Assembly (NCBI GenBank): GCA_041648175.1
Contig: JBAZPO010000003.1
Coordinates: 124,001 to 188,000 of the forward strand
Source of the DNA: Desulfobaccales bacterium
GTDB lineage: Bacteria; Desulfobacterota; Desulfobaccia; Desulfobaccales; 0-14-0-80-60-11
DNA length: 64,000 nt
Direction: 5' to 3'
Shown here one piece after another: positions 17,009 through 25,911 of the stretch (position 1 is the first letter of the stretch; every line of letters starts with the position of its first letter). The position numbers were made by a program, and so were the translations under genes. Under the pieces are notes generated by a model that worked only from the letters and a program-made list of their open reading frames with translations, did not search any database and was not told the origin of the DNA.

Positions 17009-18028
17009 ATGCAACTCGGGATGATTGGCCTTGGCAGAATGGGCGGGAATATGGTGCGCCGCTTGATGGCCGCAGGACACGAAGTGATCGTTTATTCCGC
17101 CCATGCCTCCACGAGGGAACCCTTTGCGAAGCAGACCGGCGCGTTTGCGGCCTCCTCCCTTGACGAAATGGTGGCCAAGCTCAAGCCGCCGCGGGTAATC
17201 TGGCTGATGGTGCCTGCCGCGGTGGTGGATCAAACCTTGGACGATCTGGCGGCGCGGATGCAGAAAGATGATATCCTTGTCGATGGGGGCAATTCTTACT
17301 ACATCGATGATATCCGGCGAGCCCAAATGCTTGCTCCCAAAGGGATTCATTACGTCGATTGCGGCACCAGCGGCGGCGTCTGGGGCTTAGAACGCGGTTA
17401 TTGCCTGATGATCGGCGGCGAGCCTGCGGTTGTCCAGCACCTCGATCCCATCTTTGCCGTCCTGGCGCCCGGCGTGAAAGAGGCCCCTCGCCTTCCGGGC
17501 CGGGAGAAAATCGGCGGCACCGCGGAGCACGGCTACCTCCATTGCGGACCCAACGGCGCCGGCCACTTTGTCAAAATGGTGCATAACGGCATTGAGTACG
17601 GCATCATGGCGGCCTATGCCGAGGGACTTAACATTCTGCATCATGCCAACGCCGGCAAGCAGCAGCAGGCCGTCGATGCCGAAACCACCCCGCTCCGCAA
17701 CCCCGAAAACTACCAGTACGATCTCAACCTGCGGGATATCGCCGAAGTCTGGCGGCGTGGCAGTGTGATCGCTTCGTGGCTGTTGGACCTGACGGCGGCC
17801 GCCCTGCTTAAGGACCCGGATCTGTCCCAGTTCGCCGGCCGGGTCTCGGATTCGGGCGAAGGACGCTGGACGATCAAGGCGGCCATCGATGAGGCCGTGC
17901 CCGCGCCGGTGCTCACCACGGCGCTTTACGAACGCTTTAGCTCCCGGGGTGAGGCAGACTTTGCGGATAAAATAATGTCCGCGATGCGCTTCGAGTTCGG
18001 TGGACACTTGGAGAAACCGGCGAAGTGA
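17009..18028 (+). CDS. gnd: 6-phosphogluconate dehydrogenase, decarboxylating (short GndA/YqeC type)
   Basis: Oxidises 6-phosphogluconate to ribulose-5-phosphate and CO2. The N-terminal Rossmann motif GLGRMGGNM, the substrate loop GTSGGVWGL and the catalytic Lys-Asn-Glu helix in HFVKMVHNGIEYG identify it. At 339 residues it belongs to the short form, which lacks the long C-terminal extension of the 470-residue enzyme. I chose ATG 17009 because AAAAGGAGA is placed correctly in front of it; an upstream TTG at 16985 overlaps the pgi end. No zwf or pgl gene is adjacent, so the source of 6-phosphogluconate is not shown here. Confidence 0.93.
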   Translation: MQLGMIGLGRMGGNMVRRLMAAGHEVIVYSAHASTREPFAKQTGAFAASSLDEMVAKLKPPRVIWLMVPAAVVDQTLDDLAARMQKDDILVDGGNSYYIDDIRRAQMLAPKGIHYVDCGTSGGVWGLERGYCLMIGGEPAVVQHLDPIFAVLAPGVKEAPRLPGREKIGGTAEHGYLHCGPNGAGHFVKMVHNGIEYGIMAAYAEGLNILHHANAGKQQQAVDAETTPLRNPENYQYDLNLRDIAEVWRRGSVIASWLLDLTAAALLKDPDLSQFAGRVSDSGEGRWTIKAAIDEAVPAPVLTTALYERFSSRGEADFADKIMSAMRFEFGGHLEKPAK

Positions 18029-18060
18029 GGCAGAGGGCTTGCCCAAAGTTCCTTCCTTAT

Positions 18061-18091
18061 CCTCTCTCCCCTTGTGGGAGAGGGTGAGGGG
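18061..18091. repeat. Intergenic hairpin repeat (CTCTCCC/GGGAGAG type)
   Basis: CTCTCCC (18064-18070) pairs with GGGAGAG (18076-18082) and is followed by GGTGAGGGG. It lies between gnd and the galM-like gene. The pattern is known as a dispersed repeat in many proteobacterial genomes. Confidence 0.6.
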
Positions 18092-18151
18092 TGAGCGAGT
18101 ACAAGCCAACTTCGGAGTCACCGGCGATCTCACTGACCGGGGAAATCAGCC

Positions 18152-19102
18152 ATGCACGTGGGAACTGGAGGCCATAACGCCGGCCACCCAAACCTCTTAA
18201 ACGATACAGCCGCCCGCACCCTCAACGCGGGCGATCTGGAAGCCGTCTTCCTTCCCGGCTATGGGATGCTCGGTGCCTCGTTGCGCCACCGCGGCGTCGA
18301 GCTCCTGGGACGCGTCCAAGACCTTACGACCGCAGCCGCAGAGGGGAGCACCGCCGGTATCCCGCTTCTCCATCCCTGGGCGAACCGCCTGGCAGGCCCC
18401 CGCTATCACGCCGCCGGGCGGGAATTGGCGCTAGACCCGGCCTCGCCCTTCCTGCACTTCGACGCCCACGGCCTGCCGATTCACGGGGTGCCCTGGTCCC
18501 GCCTCGCCTGGGAGCTGACTGAATCCAGCCCAAACGGTCTGACGGCCCGGCTCGCCTGGACCCAAGGCGAGCTCCTGGCGGTCTTCCCGTTTCCCCACCG
18601 GCTCGAGATGGCGGTGACGCTCTCACCCGTTGGCCTGACCCTTAAAACGCAGCTTTCCGCCGGTCTCGACGGCCCGGTGCCGGTGAGCTTTGGCTTCCAC
18701 CCCTACTTCGTGCTTCCCGGGCTGCCCCGGGCCGAGTGGCGTTTGAAACTGCCTCCCATGCGGAGGCTGGGGCTCGACCCGCGCGGCATACCCACCGGTT
18801 CAGAGGAGCCCTTTGGCGGGTTTGATGCCGAACTCGGGGAGCTTGACTTCGACAATGGCTTTGCTGTGCTCGAGGACCGCCCCGCGTTCTCCCTCGCCGG
18901 GGCCGGCCGCCGCATCACCGTGGAGCTGCTGGCAGGCTACCGGTACGCCCAGGTCTATGGGCCCAAGGACCAAGATTACGTTGCGCTTGAGCCCATGACC
19001 GCACCAACCAGCGCCCTTACGAGTGGCCACGGTCTCACGCTGGTCCCGCCGGGTGGGCAGTTTGAAGCGTCGTTTAAGATCCGTGTCGAAGCGCTCCCCT
19101 AA
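18152..19102 (+). CDS. Aldose 1-epimerase family protein
   Basis: A galactose-mutarotase-like beta-sandwich protein that by family acts on the anomeric carbon of free or phosphorylated sugars. Visible family elements are the substrate-side histidine stretch DAHGLPIHG, the catalytic-type histidine in SFGFHPYF, and the C-terminal glutamate in LEPMTAPTSAL. 316 residues is usual. It follows the glycogen-to-hexose-phosphate genes on the same strand, which fits a role in balancing hexose anomers. The ATG at 18152 has only a weak ribosome-binding site, so the exact start is uncertain. Confidence 0.8.
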   Translation: MHVGTGGHNAGHPNLLNDTAARTLNAGDLEAVFLPGYGMLGASLRHRGVELLGRVQDLTTAAAEGSTAGIPLLHPWANRLAGPRYHAAGRELALDPASPFLHFDAHGLPIHGVPWSRLAWELTESSPNGLTARLAWTQGELLAVFPFPHRLEMAVTLSPVGLTLKTQLSAGLDGPVPVSFGFHPYFVLPGLPRAEWRLKLPPMRRLGLDPRGIPTGSEEPFGGFDAELGELDFDNGFAVLEDRPAFSLAGAGRRITVELLAGYRYAQVYGPKDQDYVALEPMTAPTSALTSGHGLTLVPPGGQFEASFKIRVEALP

Positions 19103-19149
19103 CGTCCCCATTCTCGGCGGCCCCCCACAGTTTACCGTATTTAATTTTT

Positions 19150-19177
19150 AGGGGCGGACCCATGTGTCCGTCCCCAA
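19150..19177. repeat. Intergenic palindrome (GGGGCGGAC...GTCCGTCCCC)
   Basis: GGGGCGGAC at 19151-19159 faces GTCCGTCCCC at 19166-19175 with one bulged base, preceded by TTTTTA. It lies after the galM-like gene and belongs to the dispersed palindrome family described in the findings. Confidence 0.6.
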
Positions 19178-19350
19178 GAGGGCCTACACCTTGATGCGTT
19201 TACAAGAGCTTTCTATTTTCAAGAACGAGAACTTTGTATGACAGATATAGTTGAGGATGTGGCATAATCTCGGTTCAGAAGAGTTGTCATGAGCCGTTGA
19301 CGCCCGCAGCAGGCGCTGCCCAACCCGGCGTCTGGAATGCGAGGCATGTT

Positions 19351-19959
19351 ATGGACACGCGTTTTAAAGATTTACTCCTGCTTTATGCCCAGGAAAACGA
19401 GCGGGACAAACGGCAGAAGATCGAAGCTACGCTGTGGCAAGAGTTCGGAAAGATCAAGGCAGTGTTCGTAATGGACATGTCGGGGTTTTCCCTGCTGTCT
19501 GCCCGGCACGGGATTGTGCATTACCTTTCCATAGTGCGCCGCATGCAGTTGACGACAATGCCCATTGTTGAGAAATACCGCGGCCAGGTGGTCAAATTCG
19601 AGGCGGACAACTGCTTCGCCATGTTCGACGACCCGCTCTCGGCGGTGCGCGCCGCCATTGCCTTGAATACGGCCTTCTTTGCCCTGAACATCTTGACCGC
19701 AGACGAGTTCGACATTCGCGTCTCCATCGGCATTGACTATGGCGACGTCCTGCTCATCGGCGGCCCCGACTATTTCGGTAATTCGGTCAACTGCGCCTGT
19801 AAAATAGGCGAAGACATCGCGGGCCCTGGGGAAATCCTGGTCACTGCCACTGCATTCAAACAGATTCCCCCAACTGCCGGCATCCGGGGTCGCAAATTGG
19901 AACTCGCCGTTGCCGGTGTCCCGATTGAGGTTTACTCCATAGAGCATGAGAACGGGTAG
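19351..19959 (+). CDS. Soluble class III nucleotidyl cyclase domain protein
   Basis: Almost the whole 202-residue protein is a class III cyclase domain with a short N-terminal helix and no membrane segment or sensor. Both metal aspartates are retained (MDMSGFS and ADNCFAMFDD). The transition-state pair is altered: the usual NxxxR appears as SVNCACKIG, so Asn is kept but Arg is replaced by Lys. The adenine-side Lys is present in VVKFEADN. Activity is therefore uncertain; it could be a weak cyclase or a regulatory pseudo-cyclase. ATG 19351 follows GAGG by six bases. It converges on clpB. Confidence 0.75.
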   Translation: MDTRFKDLLLLYAQENERDKRQKIEATLWQEFGKIKAVFVMDMSGFSLLSARHGIVHYLSIVRRMQLTTMPIVEKYRGQVVKFEADNCFAMFDDPLSAVRAAIALNTAFFALNILTADEFDIRVSIGIDYGDVLLIGGPDYFGNSVNCACKIGEDIAGPGEILVTATAFKQIPPTAGIRGRKLELAVAGVPIEVYSIEHENG

Positions 19960-20080
19960 TGCCTGCCTCCGATCAGGATGCGGCGCGACATGCGGCGCGC
20001 CAACCCCTTCCGACACGGCCAGCGCCAGCAAAAGACAAATAGAACAGAAAAAAGAGCCAAAAATGAGTGCTTATAAAAAC

Positions 20081-20110
20081 GTAGGGGCGGGTTTCAAAAC
20101 CCGCCCCTGG
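20081..20110. repeat. Intergenic palindrome GTAGGGGCGGG type
   Basis: AGGGGCGGGTTT (20083-20094) and AAACCCGCCCCT (20097-20108) form a perfect 12-base inverted repeat with almost no loop. It lies between the convergent cyclase gene and clpB and could act as a two-way terminator, although there is no T-tract. Confidence 0.75.
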
Positions 20111-20161
20111 CCGTATATTGTTGCCCCAAGGGCTGGTAATCCCGCCCCTGAATGATGCTCG

Positions 20162-22765
20162 TCAGTTAGCTGCGACCTTAAGCTCCTCCTGCTGCTCAAA
20201 GGTCAGGCCGTCTTGGTCGGCGTCCACCTTGACGGTGTCGCCTTCCTTGAATTCCCCGGACAACAGCATGGGCGCCAGCTTATCTTGCAGATAATGCTGG
20301 ATGGCCCGCCGCAGGGGACGCGCCCCGTAGACCGGGTCGTAGCCCGCGTCGGCCAGGAAATCTTTCGCCTTCTCAGTGAGTTCCAGGGCGAGGTGCCGCT
20401 CTTCCAAGCGCTTGGTTAAACGGACCATTTGCAGCTCCACGATCTTCCGCAGCTGCGCTTTGGTGAGGCGGTGAAAGATGAGAATATCGTCCACCCGGTT
20501 CAGGAACTCCGGCTTGAAATGGAGCCGCAGGGCATCCGTAACCCGCTCCCGCATGGCTTTTTCGTCGGCAATCTCGGCGATATACTGGCTGCCGATGTTC
20601 GAGGTCATGATAACGATAGTGTTTTTAAAGTCCACGGTACGGCCGTGGCCGTCGGTGAGCCGCCCGTCGTCCAGGATCTGGAGGAGCGAGTTAAACACCT
20701 CCGGGTGGGCCTTTTCGATCTCGTCGAACAACACCACCGAGTAGGGCCGGCGGCGCACCGCTTCCGTGAGCTGGCCTCCTTCATCGTAGCCCACGTAGCC
20801 CGGCGGGGCGCCAATGAGGCGCGAGACCGTATGCTTCTCCATGTATTCGCTCATGTCCAGGCGGATCATGGCCGCTTCCGAGTCGAACAGGAACTCGGCC
20901 AGCGCCCGGGCCAGTTCGGTCTTACCCACGCCGGTGGGGCCCAGGAAGATAAAGGAGCCCAAGGGCCGGTTGGGGTCTTGCAGGCCGGAGCGAGCCCGGC
21001 GCACCGCATTGGACACGGCCCGGACCGCTTCCGCCTGACCCACCACCCGGGCCGCCAGGCGCTCTTCCATGTGCAGAAGCTTCTGCTTCTCACCCTCCAG
21101 GAGCCGGGTGACAGGGATACCGGACCACTTGGCCACCACTTCGGCCACGTCCTCGGCGTCCACCTCTTCTTTGAGCATGGCCCCTTTTGCCTGCATATCC
21201 GTCAACTTCCGGTTCTCTTCCTCCAACTCTTTCTGGAGGTTGAGGAGCGTGCCGTAGGTCAACTCCGCGGCCCGGGCCAAATCGCCGATGCGCTCGGCGT
21301 GGGCCGCGTCGATCTTGGCCTTTTCGATCTGCTCCTTGATGGCCTGGATCTTGGTGATGACCTCTTTTTCCTGCTGCCAACGGGCCTTCAGGGCCGCACT
21401 CTTCTCCTTGAGGTCGGCCAGCGATTTTTCGATCTTCTCCAGGCGGTCTTTGGAAGCCGGGTCTTGCTCCTTACGCAACGCCTCCCGCTCGATCTCCTCC
21501 TGGGTGATTCTGCGCTCAACCTCGTCAATCTCTGCTGGCCGGCTGTCGATCTCCATGCGCAATTTGGACGCAGCCTCGTCAATTGAGTCCACGGCCTTGT
21601 CCGGCAACTGCCGGTCGGTGATATAGCGGTCACTTAACGTGGCTGCGGCCACGATGGCGCTATCCTTGATGCGCACCCCGTGGTGCACTTCGTATTTTTC
21701 CTTCAGGCCCCTAAGGATGGCGATGGTATCCTCCACCGAGGGCTCGGCCACCATGATGGGCTGGAAACGGCGCTCCAGGGCCGCGTCCTTTTCAATGTAC
21801 TTGCGGTACTCGTTGATGGTAGTGGCGCCCACGCAGCGCAGCTCGCCCCGGGCCAGGGCGGGCTTGAGCATATTAGAGGCGTCCATCGCCCCCTCCGCGG
21901 CCCCGGCGCCCACCAGGGTGTGCAGCTCATCGATGAACATGATGATCTGACCGCTGGATTCGGTGACTTCCTTGAGCACCGCCTTGAGACGGTCTTCGAA
22001 TTCGCCCCGGAATTTGGCTCCGGCAATGAGCGCCCCTAAATCCAGGGCCACCAAGCGCTTGTCTTTCAGGCTTTCGGGCACGTCACCGTTGACGATGCGT
22101 TGGGCCAGACCCTCCACGATAGCGGTTTTGCCCACCCCGGCTTCGCCGATGAGCACCGGGTTGTTCTTGGTGCGCCGGGAGAGCACCTGCACAATCCGCC
22201 GGATTTCGCTGTCCCGGCCGATGACCGGGTCCAGCTTGCCAGTCCGGGCCATCTCGGTCAAATCCCGGCCGTATTTCTCCAGGGCCTGGAATTTCTCCTC
22301 CGGGGACTGGTCGGTAACGCGCTGGGACCCCCGAAGGTCAGCCAGGGCCTTGAGGATGGCTTCTGGGGTGACCTTTTGGGCCTGGAGCAGCCGTCCCACG
22401 TCGCCGGCCTTGTCCGCGGCCAACGCCCAAAAGAGGTGCTCGGTGGAAACATATTCATCTTTCATCTGGCCGGCCTGTTTAAGCGCATCGTCCAGGGCCT
22501 TATTCAAACCAGGGGAAAGGTAGACCTGGGCCTCGCCGCTCACTTTGGGCAGCCGGGTCAGCAGGTCATCCACGTCCTGGATGACTTTTCCGGGGTCGAT
22601 CTCCAGTTTCTTCAGGAGGGGCCGAATCAGGCCCTCTTCCTGGGCCAGGAGGGTGCGGAGCAGGTGGGCCGGCTCAATCTGGGGGTTCCCCAACTGCCGA
22701 GCCAGCTCCTGGCCCCCTTGCAGGACCTCCTGGGCTTTGTAGGTTAACTTATCGATGGGTATCAA
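20162..22765 (-). CDS. clpB: ATP-dependent disaggregase ClpB
   Basis: A hexameric AAA+ chaperone that pulls proteins out of aggregates together with DnaK. Order: N-domain (1-145), first ATPase with GEAGVGKTAIVEG (about 205), the ClpB-specific coiled-coil M-domain (about 405-520, rich in Glu/Lys/Ala), and second ATPase with GPTGVGKTELARA (about 605). 867 residues is full length, and the M-domain excludes ClpA or ClpC. The start is TTG at 22763-22765 with GGAGG 9 bases upstream; no ATG fits. It is monocistronic. I did not find a clear heat-shock sigma or CIRCE element in the short AT-rich space upstream. Confidence 0.96.
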   Translation of the reverse strand: MIPIDKLTYKAQEVLQGGQELARQLGNPQIEPAHLLRTLLAQEEGLIRPLLKKLEIDPGKVIQDVDDLLTRLPKVSGEAQVYLSPGLNKALDDALKQAGQMKDEYVSTEHLFWALAADKAGDVGRLLQAQKVTPEAILKALADLRGSQRVTDQSPEEKFQALEKYGRDLTEMARTGKLDPVIGRDSEIRRIVQVLSRRTKNNPVLIGEAGVGKTAIVEGLAQRIVNGDVPESLKDKRLVALDLGALIAGAKFRGEFEDRLKAVLKEVTESSGQIIMFIDELHTLVGAGAAEGAMDASNMLKPALARGELRCVGATTINEYRKYIEKDAALERRFQPIMVAEPSVEDTIAILRGLKEKYEVHHGVRIKDSAIVAAATLSDRYITDRQLPDKAVDSIDEAASKLRMEIDSRPAEIDEVERRITQEEIEREALRKEQDPASKDRLEKIEKSLADLKEKSAALKARWQQEKEVITKIQAIKEQIEKAKIDAAHAERIGDLARAAELTYGTLLNLQKELEEENRKLTDMQAKGAMLKEEVDAEDVAEVVAKWSGIPVTRLLEGEKQKLLHMEERLAARVVGQAEAVRAVSNAVRRARSGLQDPNRPLGSFIFLGPTGVGKTELARALAEFLFDSEAAMIRLDMSEYMEKHTVSRLIGAPPGYVGYDEGGQLTEAVRRRPYSVVLFDEIEKAHPEVFNSLLQILDDGRLTDGHGRTVDFKNTIVIMTSNIGSQYIAEIADEKAMRERVTDALRLHFKPEFLNRVDDILIFHRLTKAQLRKIVELQMVRLTKRLEERHLALELTEKAKDFLADAGYDPVYGARPLRRAIQHYLQDKLAPMLLSGEFKEGDTVKVDADQDGLTFEQQEELKVAAN

Positions 22766-22911
22766 AGTATTCTGCCTCCGAATATAGTTCCAAGAATTGG
22801 AATTCTGTAAGTATTTAAAATAAGCATGGAAATTATGAAGTCAAGAATATCTCTCGGTTAGTTTGCATCAAATACGGTACTATGATGGGAAAAAAATGGA
22901 GGTTAAACCCG

Positions 22912-23643
22912 ATGCCCACGGTGGCCATCATTCCTGCCCGCTTCGGCTCCACGCGCTTTCCGGGGAAGCCCCTGGCGCCGATCCTGGGAAAGCCTTTGAT
23001 TCAGTGGACTTATGAGCAGGCGATGCAGGTGAAGGAATTAGACGGGGTCTGGGTGGCCACGGATGATAAGCGCATCAAGGGGTGCGTGGAGGCCTTCGGC
23101 GGGCACGTGGTTATGACCCGGGATGATCACCCTTCAGGGAGCGACCGCCTGGCCGAAGCCGCCACGCTTCTTGACCTGGCGCCCAATGACCTCGTCATCA
23201 ATATCCAGGGGGACCAGCCGGTTTTTCCCCCGGATCTCATTTCCCGATTAGCCGAAGTCCTCAACCGGGACCCGGAAGTGGTCATGGTCACGCCGGTGCG
23301 GCAGATAAATGATGCTGTGGCTGCGGCCAATCCCAACGTGGTCAAGGCAGTCTTCGACCGGGCCGGCCGCGCTTTATACTTCTCCCGGAGCCCCCTGCCT
23401 TTTTGGCGAGACGGCGGACAGGCCTATTTTTACAAACATATCGGCATCTACGCCTACCGGGTGCAGTTCCTCAAAGAATTCGTACACCTGCCGGCCGGCC
23501 GCTGGGAAGAGGCCGAGAAGCTGGAGCAGCTTCGGGCCCTGGAGCACGGTTACCCCATTCACATCGTGGAGACGGACAAGGATACCCAGGAAGTGGATAG
23601 CCCGGAAGATCTGCGGAAGGTGGAGGAGTTTCTGCGGCGATAA
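22912..23643 (+). CDS. kdsB: 3-deoxy-manno-octulosonate cytidylyltransferase (CMP-Kdo synthetase)
   Basis: Activates Kdo with CTP for LPS inner-core synthesis in the cytoplasm. The N-terminal nucleotide loop IPARFGSTRFPGKPL, the IQGDQP block and the C-terminal substrate segment EVDSPEDL are typical. 243 residues from ATG 22912, which has GGAGG 9 bases upstream; an upstream ATG at 22882 would add ten residues but has no ribosome-binding site. kdsD, which acts earlier in the same pathway, is at 62173. The gene diverges from clpB and converges on the SGNH hydrolase. Confidence 0.95.
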   Translation: MPTVAIIPARFGSTRFPGKPLAPILGKPLIQWTYEQAMQVKELDGVWVATDDKRIKGCVEAFGGHVVMTRDDHPSGSDRLAEAATLLDLAPNDLVINIQGDQPVFPPDLISRLAEVLNRDPEVVMVTPVRQINDAVAAANPNVVKAVFDRAGRALYFSRSPLPFWRDGGQAYFYKHIGIYAYRVQFLKEFVHLPAGRWEEAEKLEQLRALEHGYPIHIVETDKDTQEVDSPEDLRKVEEFLRR

Positions 23644-23678
23644 GACAGACAAGACCTTGGGGAAAGGGGCCAGGGACT

Positions 23679-23702
23679 TTTTCGTATTTTCGTATTTTCG
23701 TA
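23679..23702. repeat. Three tandem copies of TTTTCGTA
   Basis: The octamer TTTTCGTA occurs three times without gaps between the convergent kdsB and SGNH genes. CAGGG before it and CCCTG after it could pair, placing the octamers in a loop. Confidence 0.7.
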
Positions 23703-23749
23703 AGGGGGCCCTGCCTGCAAGAGAAGAAAATGAGGACGAGGTCAGAAGA

Positions 23750-24982
23750 CTAAGGGGCGGCGTGGGGAGCAGCCGGACCTTTATAATACTGGGGGAACTT
23801 CCGGGCCAAAAACGGTGTTAGTTGACCGGCAATGAGATCCGCCATTTTATCTGCCCCGGCATTGGTATAGTGCATCAAGTCGTAATAGTAGCGGGAATCC
23901 TTGGGCATCTCCCGGGCCAGATCGATCACCAGGACCCCTTGGTCACGCCCCACCTGACGGGTAACGTCGTTATATAACTCCAAGACCTGCCAGCCCGTCG
24001 CGCCATCCATATCCTTGGCCACAAACTTGTGCCCCAGATTGACGCCGGTGGTTGGGTCAACACTTTTGCCATAGAGCACCGGCTGGGTCAGCAACACCGG
24101 AATGATATTATGCTCTCGGCAAATAGCGAGGAGCTTTTCCAGTCTCTGCCGATACGGACCCACGTAATGATCCTGATGATCTTTAATGATGGCGGCTTGC
24201 GCTTCTTTCGAGACCTCAAATGGCGCAAGCTTCCTCAAATCGGTCTCCTGGGGATCGTTCTGGTTGTTAATCATAACTGATTTGGGAAAATAGAAGCGGT
24301 ACAGGTTCAAGGCCGCGGTGGCCAGTTCGCTATGCACCGCCGCGGAAGCCAGAAAGCGTTCCAGGGAACGGAAATTAAGCTCATGAATCCTCTCGTCAAA
24401 ATCGCGTTCACTCTGAAGCCCCACGTCGTTAATTCCCACCAGGAAGAGCGCCACCTTGGGCTGCAACTTCACCAGGTAATCCTGCATTAAGATGTAATGC
24501 CCGAAGGTGGAATTGCCGCTCAGTCCGGCGTTGTTGAGCCAAAGATGGGTGAAATCCCGCTTAAGCTGCACGCCTAGATCATGAGGCCAAGTCTTATCCT
24601 CGGCTAGATCGAAACATTCGGTGGTACTACCCCCCACAGTGATTATGGTCAGATCTTTGGCAAAATCCGCGGGCGGCTCCGGGCCGCGGAAGCCCAGAGA
24701 ATTTCTCTGATGAATAACGACCTGGTCCAGTTTCCCCAAGCCGTGTTCATGATGGATGGTTTCTTTTTTATTAATGGGTAGGATAAGTTTGTTGCCTTTG
24801 ATCCTGAAGCCCAGAGGATTATAAATTCGCAAGACCAATTCACAGAAACTTAATACCAGAATCAGACTTATCAATAAAACAAAGAGATTTTTGCCGAGGT
24901 TACCTAAGTTACCACTCAGTGTTGTTTTAGATACTTCGTTTACTACCATTACTTTTCGCTCCCGATTACTTGTTTTTATCAT
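23750..24982 (-). CDS. Membrane-anchored SGNH/GDSL-type hydrolase
   Basis: A single transmembrane helix (about 30-52) anchors a periplasmic SGNH esterase/acetylhydrolase domain. Block I appears as VGGSTTE (nucleophile Ser), block II as the Gly in AGLSGNST, block III as VGINDVG, and block V as the Asp-His pair in YYDLMHYTNAG. 410 residues is longer than minimal SGNH esterases; similar anchored proteins serve in removing or adding acyl groups on cell-surface polysaccharides, which is inference here. It ends 107 bases from the convergent kdsB end. The start at 24982 has no strong ribosome-binding site; M12 is an alternative. Confidence 0.8.
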   Translation of the reverse strand: MIKTSNRERKVMVVNEVSKTTLSGNLGNLGKNLFVLLISLILVLSFCELVLRIYNPLGFRIKGNKLILPINKKETIHHEHGLGKLDQVVIHQRNSLGFRGPEPPADFAKDLTIITVGGSTTECFDLAEDKTWPHDLGVQLKRDFTHLWLNNAGLSGNSTFGHYILMQDYLVKLQPKVALFLVGINDVGLQSERDFDERIHELNFRSLERFLASAAVHSELATAALNLYRFYFPKSVMINNQNDPQETDLRKLAPFEVSKEAQAAIIKDHQDHYVGPYRQRLEKLLAICREHNIIPVLLTQPVLYGKSVDPTTGVNLGHKFVAKDMDGATGWQVLELYNDVTRQVGRDQGVLVIDLAREMPKDSRYYYDLMHYTNAGADKMADLIAGQLTPFLARKFPQYYKGPAAPHAAP

Positions 24983-25177
24983 AACACCTTAAATTGTCAA
25001 GGGGATTCCAGCCTTGTCATCTGTGAGGTTGCTAACAGCGCCTCATGATCGATCAACAATAGTCGATAGCGAAGTGTTGAGTCCTAAGGCCTTGCCAGAG
25101 GCACCGGATTAGACTATAGTTTTTGAAAAAGGGGGGGAAACTGCCCTCAAGTTGACCCGAACAGGAAGTTATCGACC

Positions 25178-25900
25178 ATGCTAACTCCCCGAGAACAGTT
25201 GATTTTTGCTCTGGATGTGCCAGATAAAGCGACTGCCTTAAGCTGCGTACACGAACTTCGTGATCACGTAGGGCTCTTCAAGGTGGGGCTTGAGCTGTTT
25301 TTGGCCGAGGGACAGGGCTTGCTCCAGGAATTGGCTGAGATCGTAGGCGGTCATCGGATTTTTCTAGACCTGAAGTTATACGATATCCCCGCTACCGTTT
25401 TGGGGGCCTTTCACACCATTGTGCACGGATTGGCACTGTTCACAGTCCCCAGCGACCTAGGGCCTACGGGGTTGAAAAAAATTGTGGAGTCGTCGGGTGG
25501 CGCAAAAATATTGGCAGTTACCGTTCTCACCAGCATAACTGCAGATGACCTTCTGGCCCTGGGCTTTGAGGTTCAGTTTGCCCAGGACCCCACCAGCCTG
25601 GTAGTGCGCAAGGCCAAAATGGCCCAAGCGGCCGGCTGCCACGGCGTGGTCTGTTCGGGGCGGGAGGTCAAGGCCGTGAAGGAGGCCTGTGGGCGAAATT
25701 TTCTGGCGGTTTGCCCCGGTATCCGCCCGGCCTGGTCCGAGGTACCTGGAGACGACCAAAAGCGCATTGTCACGCCTTTTGAGGCCATCAGCAATGGCGC
25801 CGACTACATCGTGGTGGGCCGCCCCATCCGTCAGGCTCATGTTCAAGTGGCCGCGGCCCGTCAAGTGGTGGAAGAAATTGCCATGGCGCAGCCCACATAA
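25178..25900 (+). CDS. pyrF: Orotidine 5'-phosphate decarboxylase
   Basis: Last step of UMP synthesis. The first lysine of the active site is in GLFKVGLEL, and the Asp-Lys-Asp network is in FLDLKLYDIPATV; the phosphate loop is IVVGRPIRQA near the C-terminus. 240 residues is standard for the bacterial type I enzyme. AGGAAG precedes the ATG. The next gene starts 11 bases after the stop and encodes the dihydroorotate dehydrogenase-like enzyme, forming a pyrimidine operon. Confidence 0.95.
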   Translation: MLTPREQLIFALDVPDKATALSCVHELRDHVGLFKVGLELFLAEGQGLLQELAEIVGGHRIFLDLKLYDIPATVLGAFHTIVHGLALFTVPSDLGPTGLKKIVESSGGAKILAVTVLTSITADDLLALGFEVQFAQDPTSLVVRKAKMAQAAGCHGVVCSGREVKAVKEACGRNFLAVCPGIRPAWSEVPGDDQKRIVTPFEAISNGADYIVVGRPIRQAHVQVAAARQVVEEIAMAQPT

Positions 25901-25911
25901 ATCCCACGACC

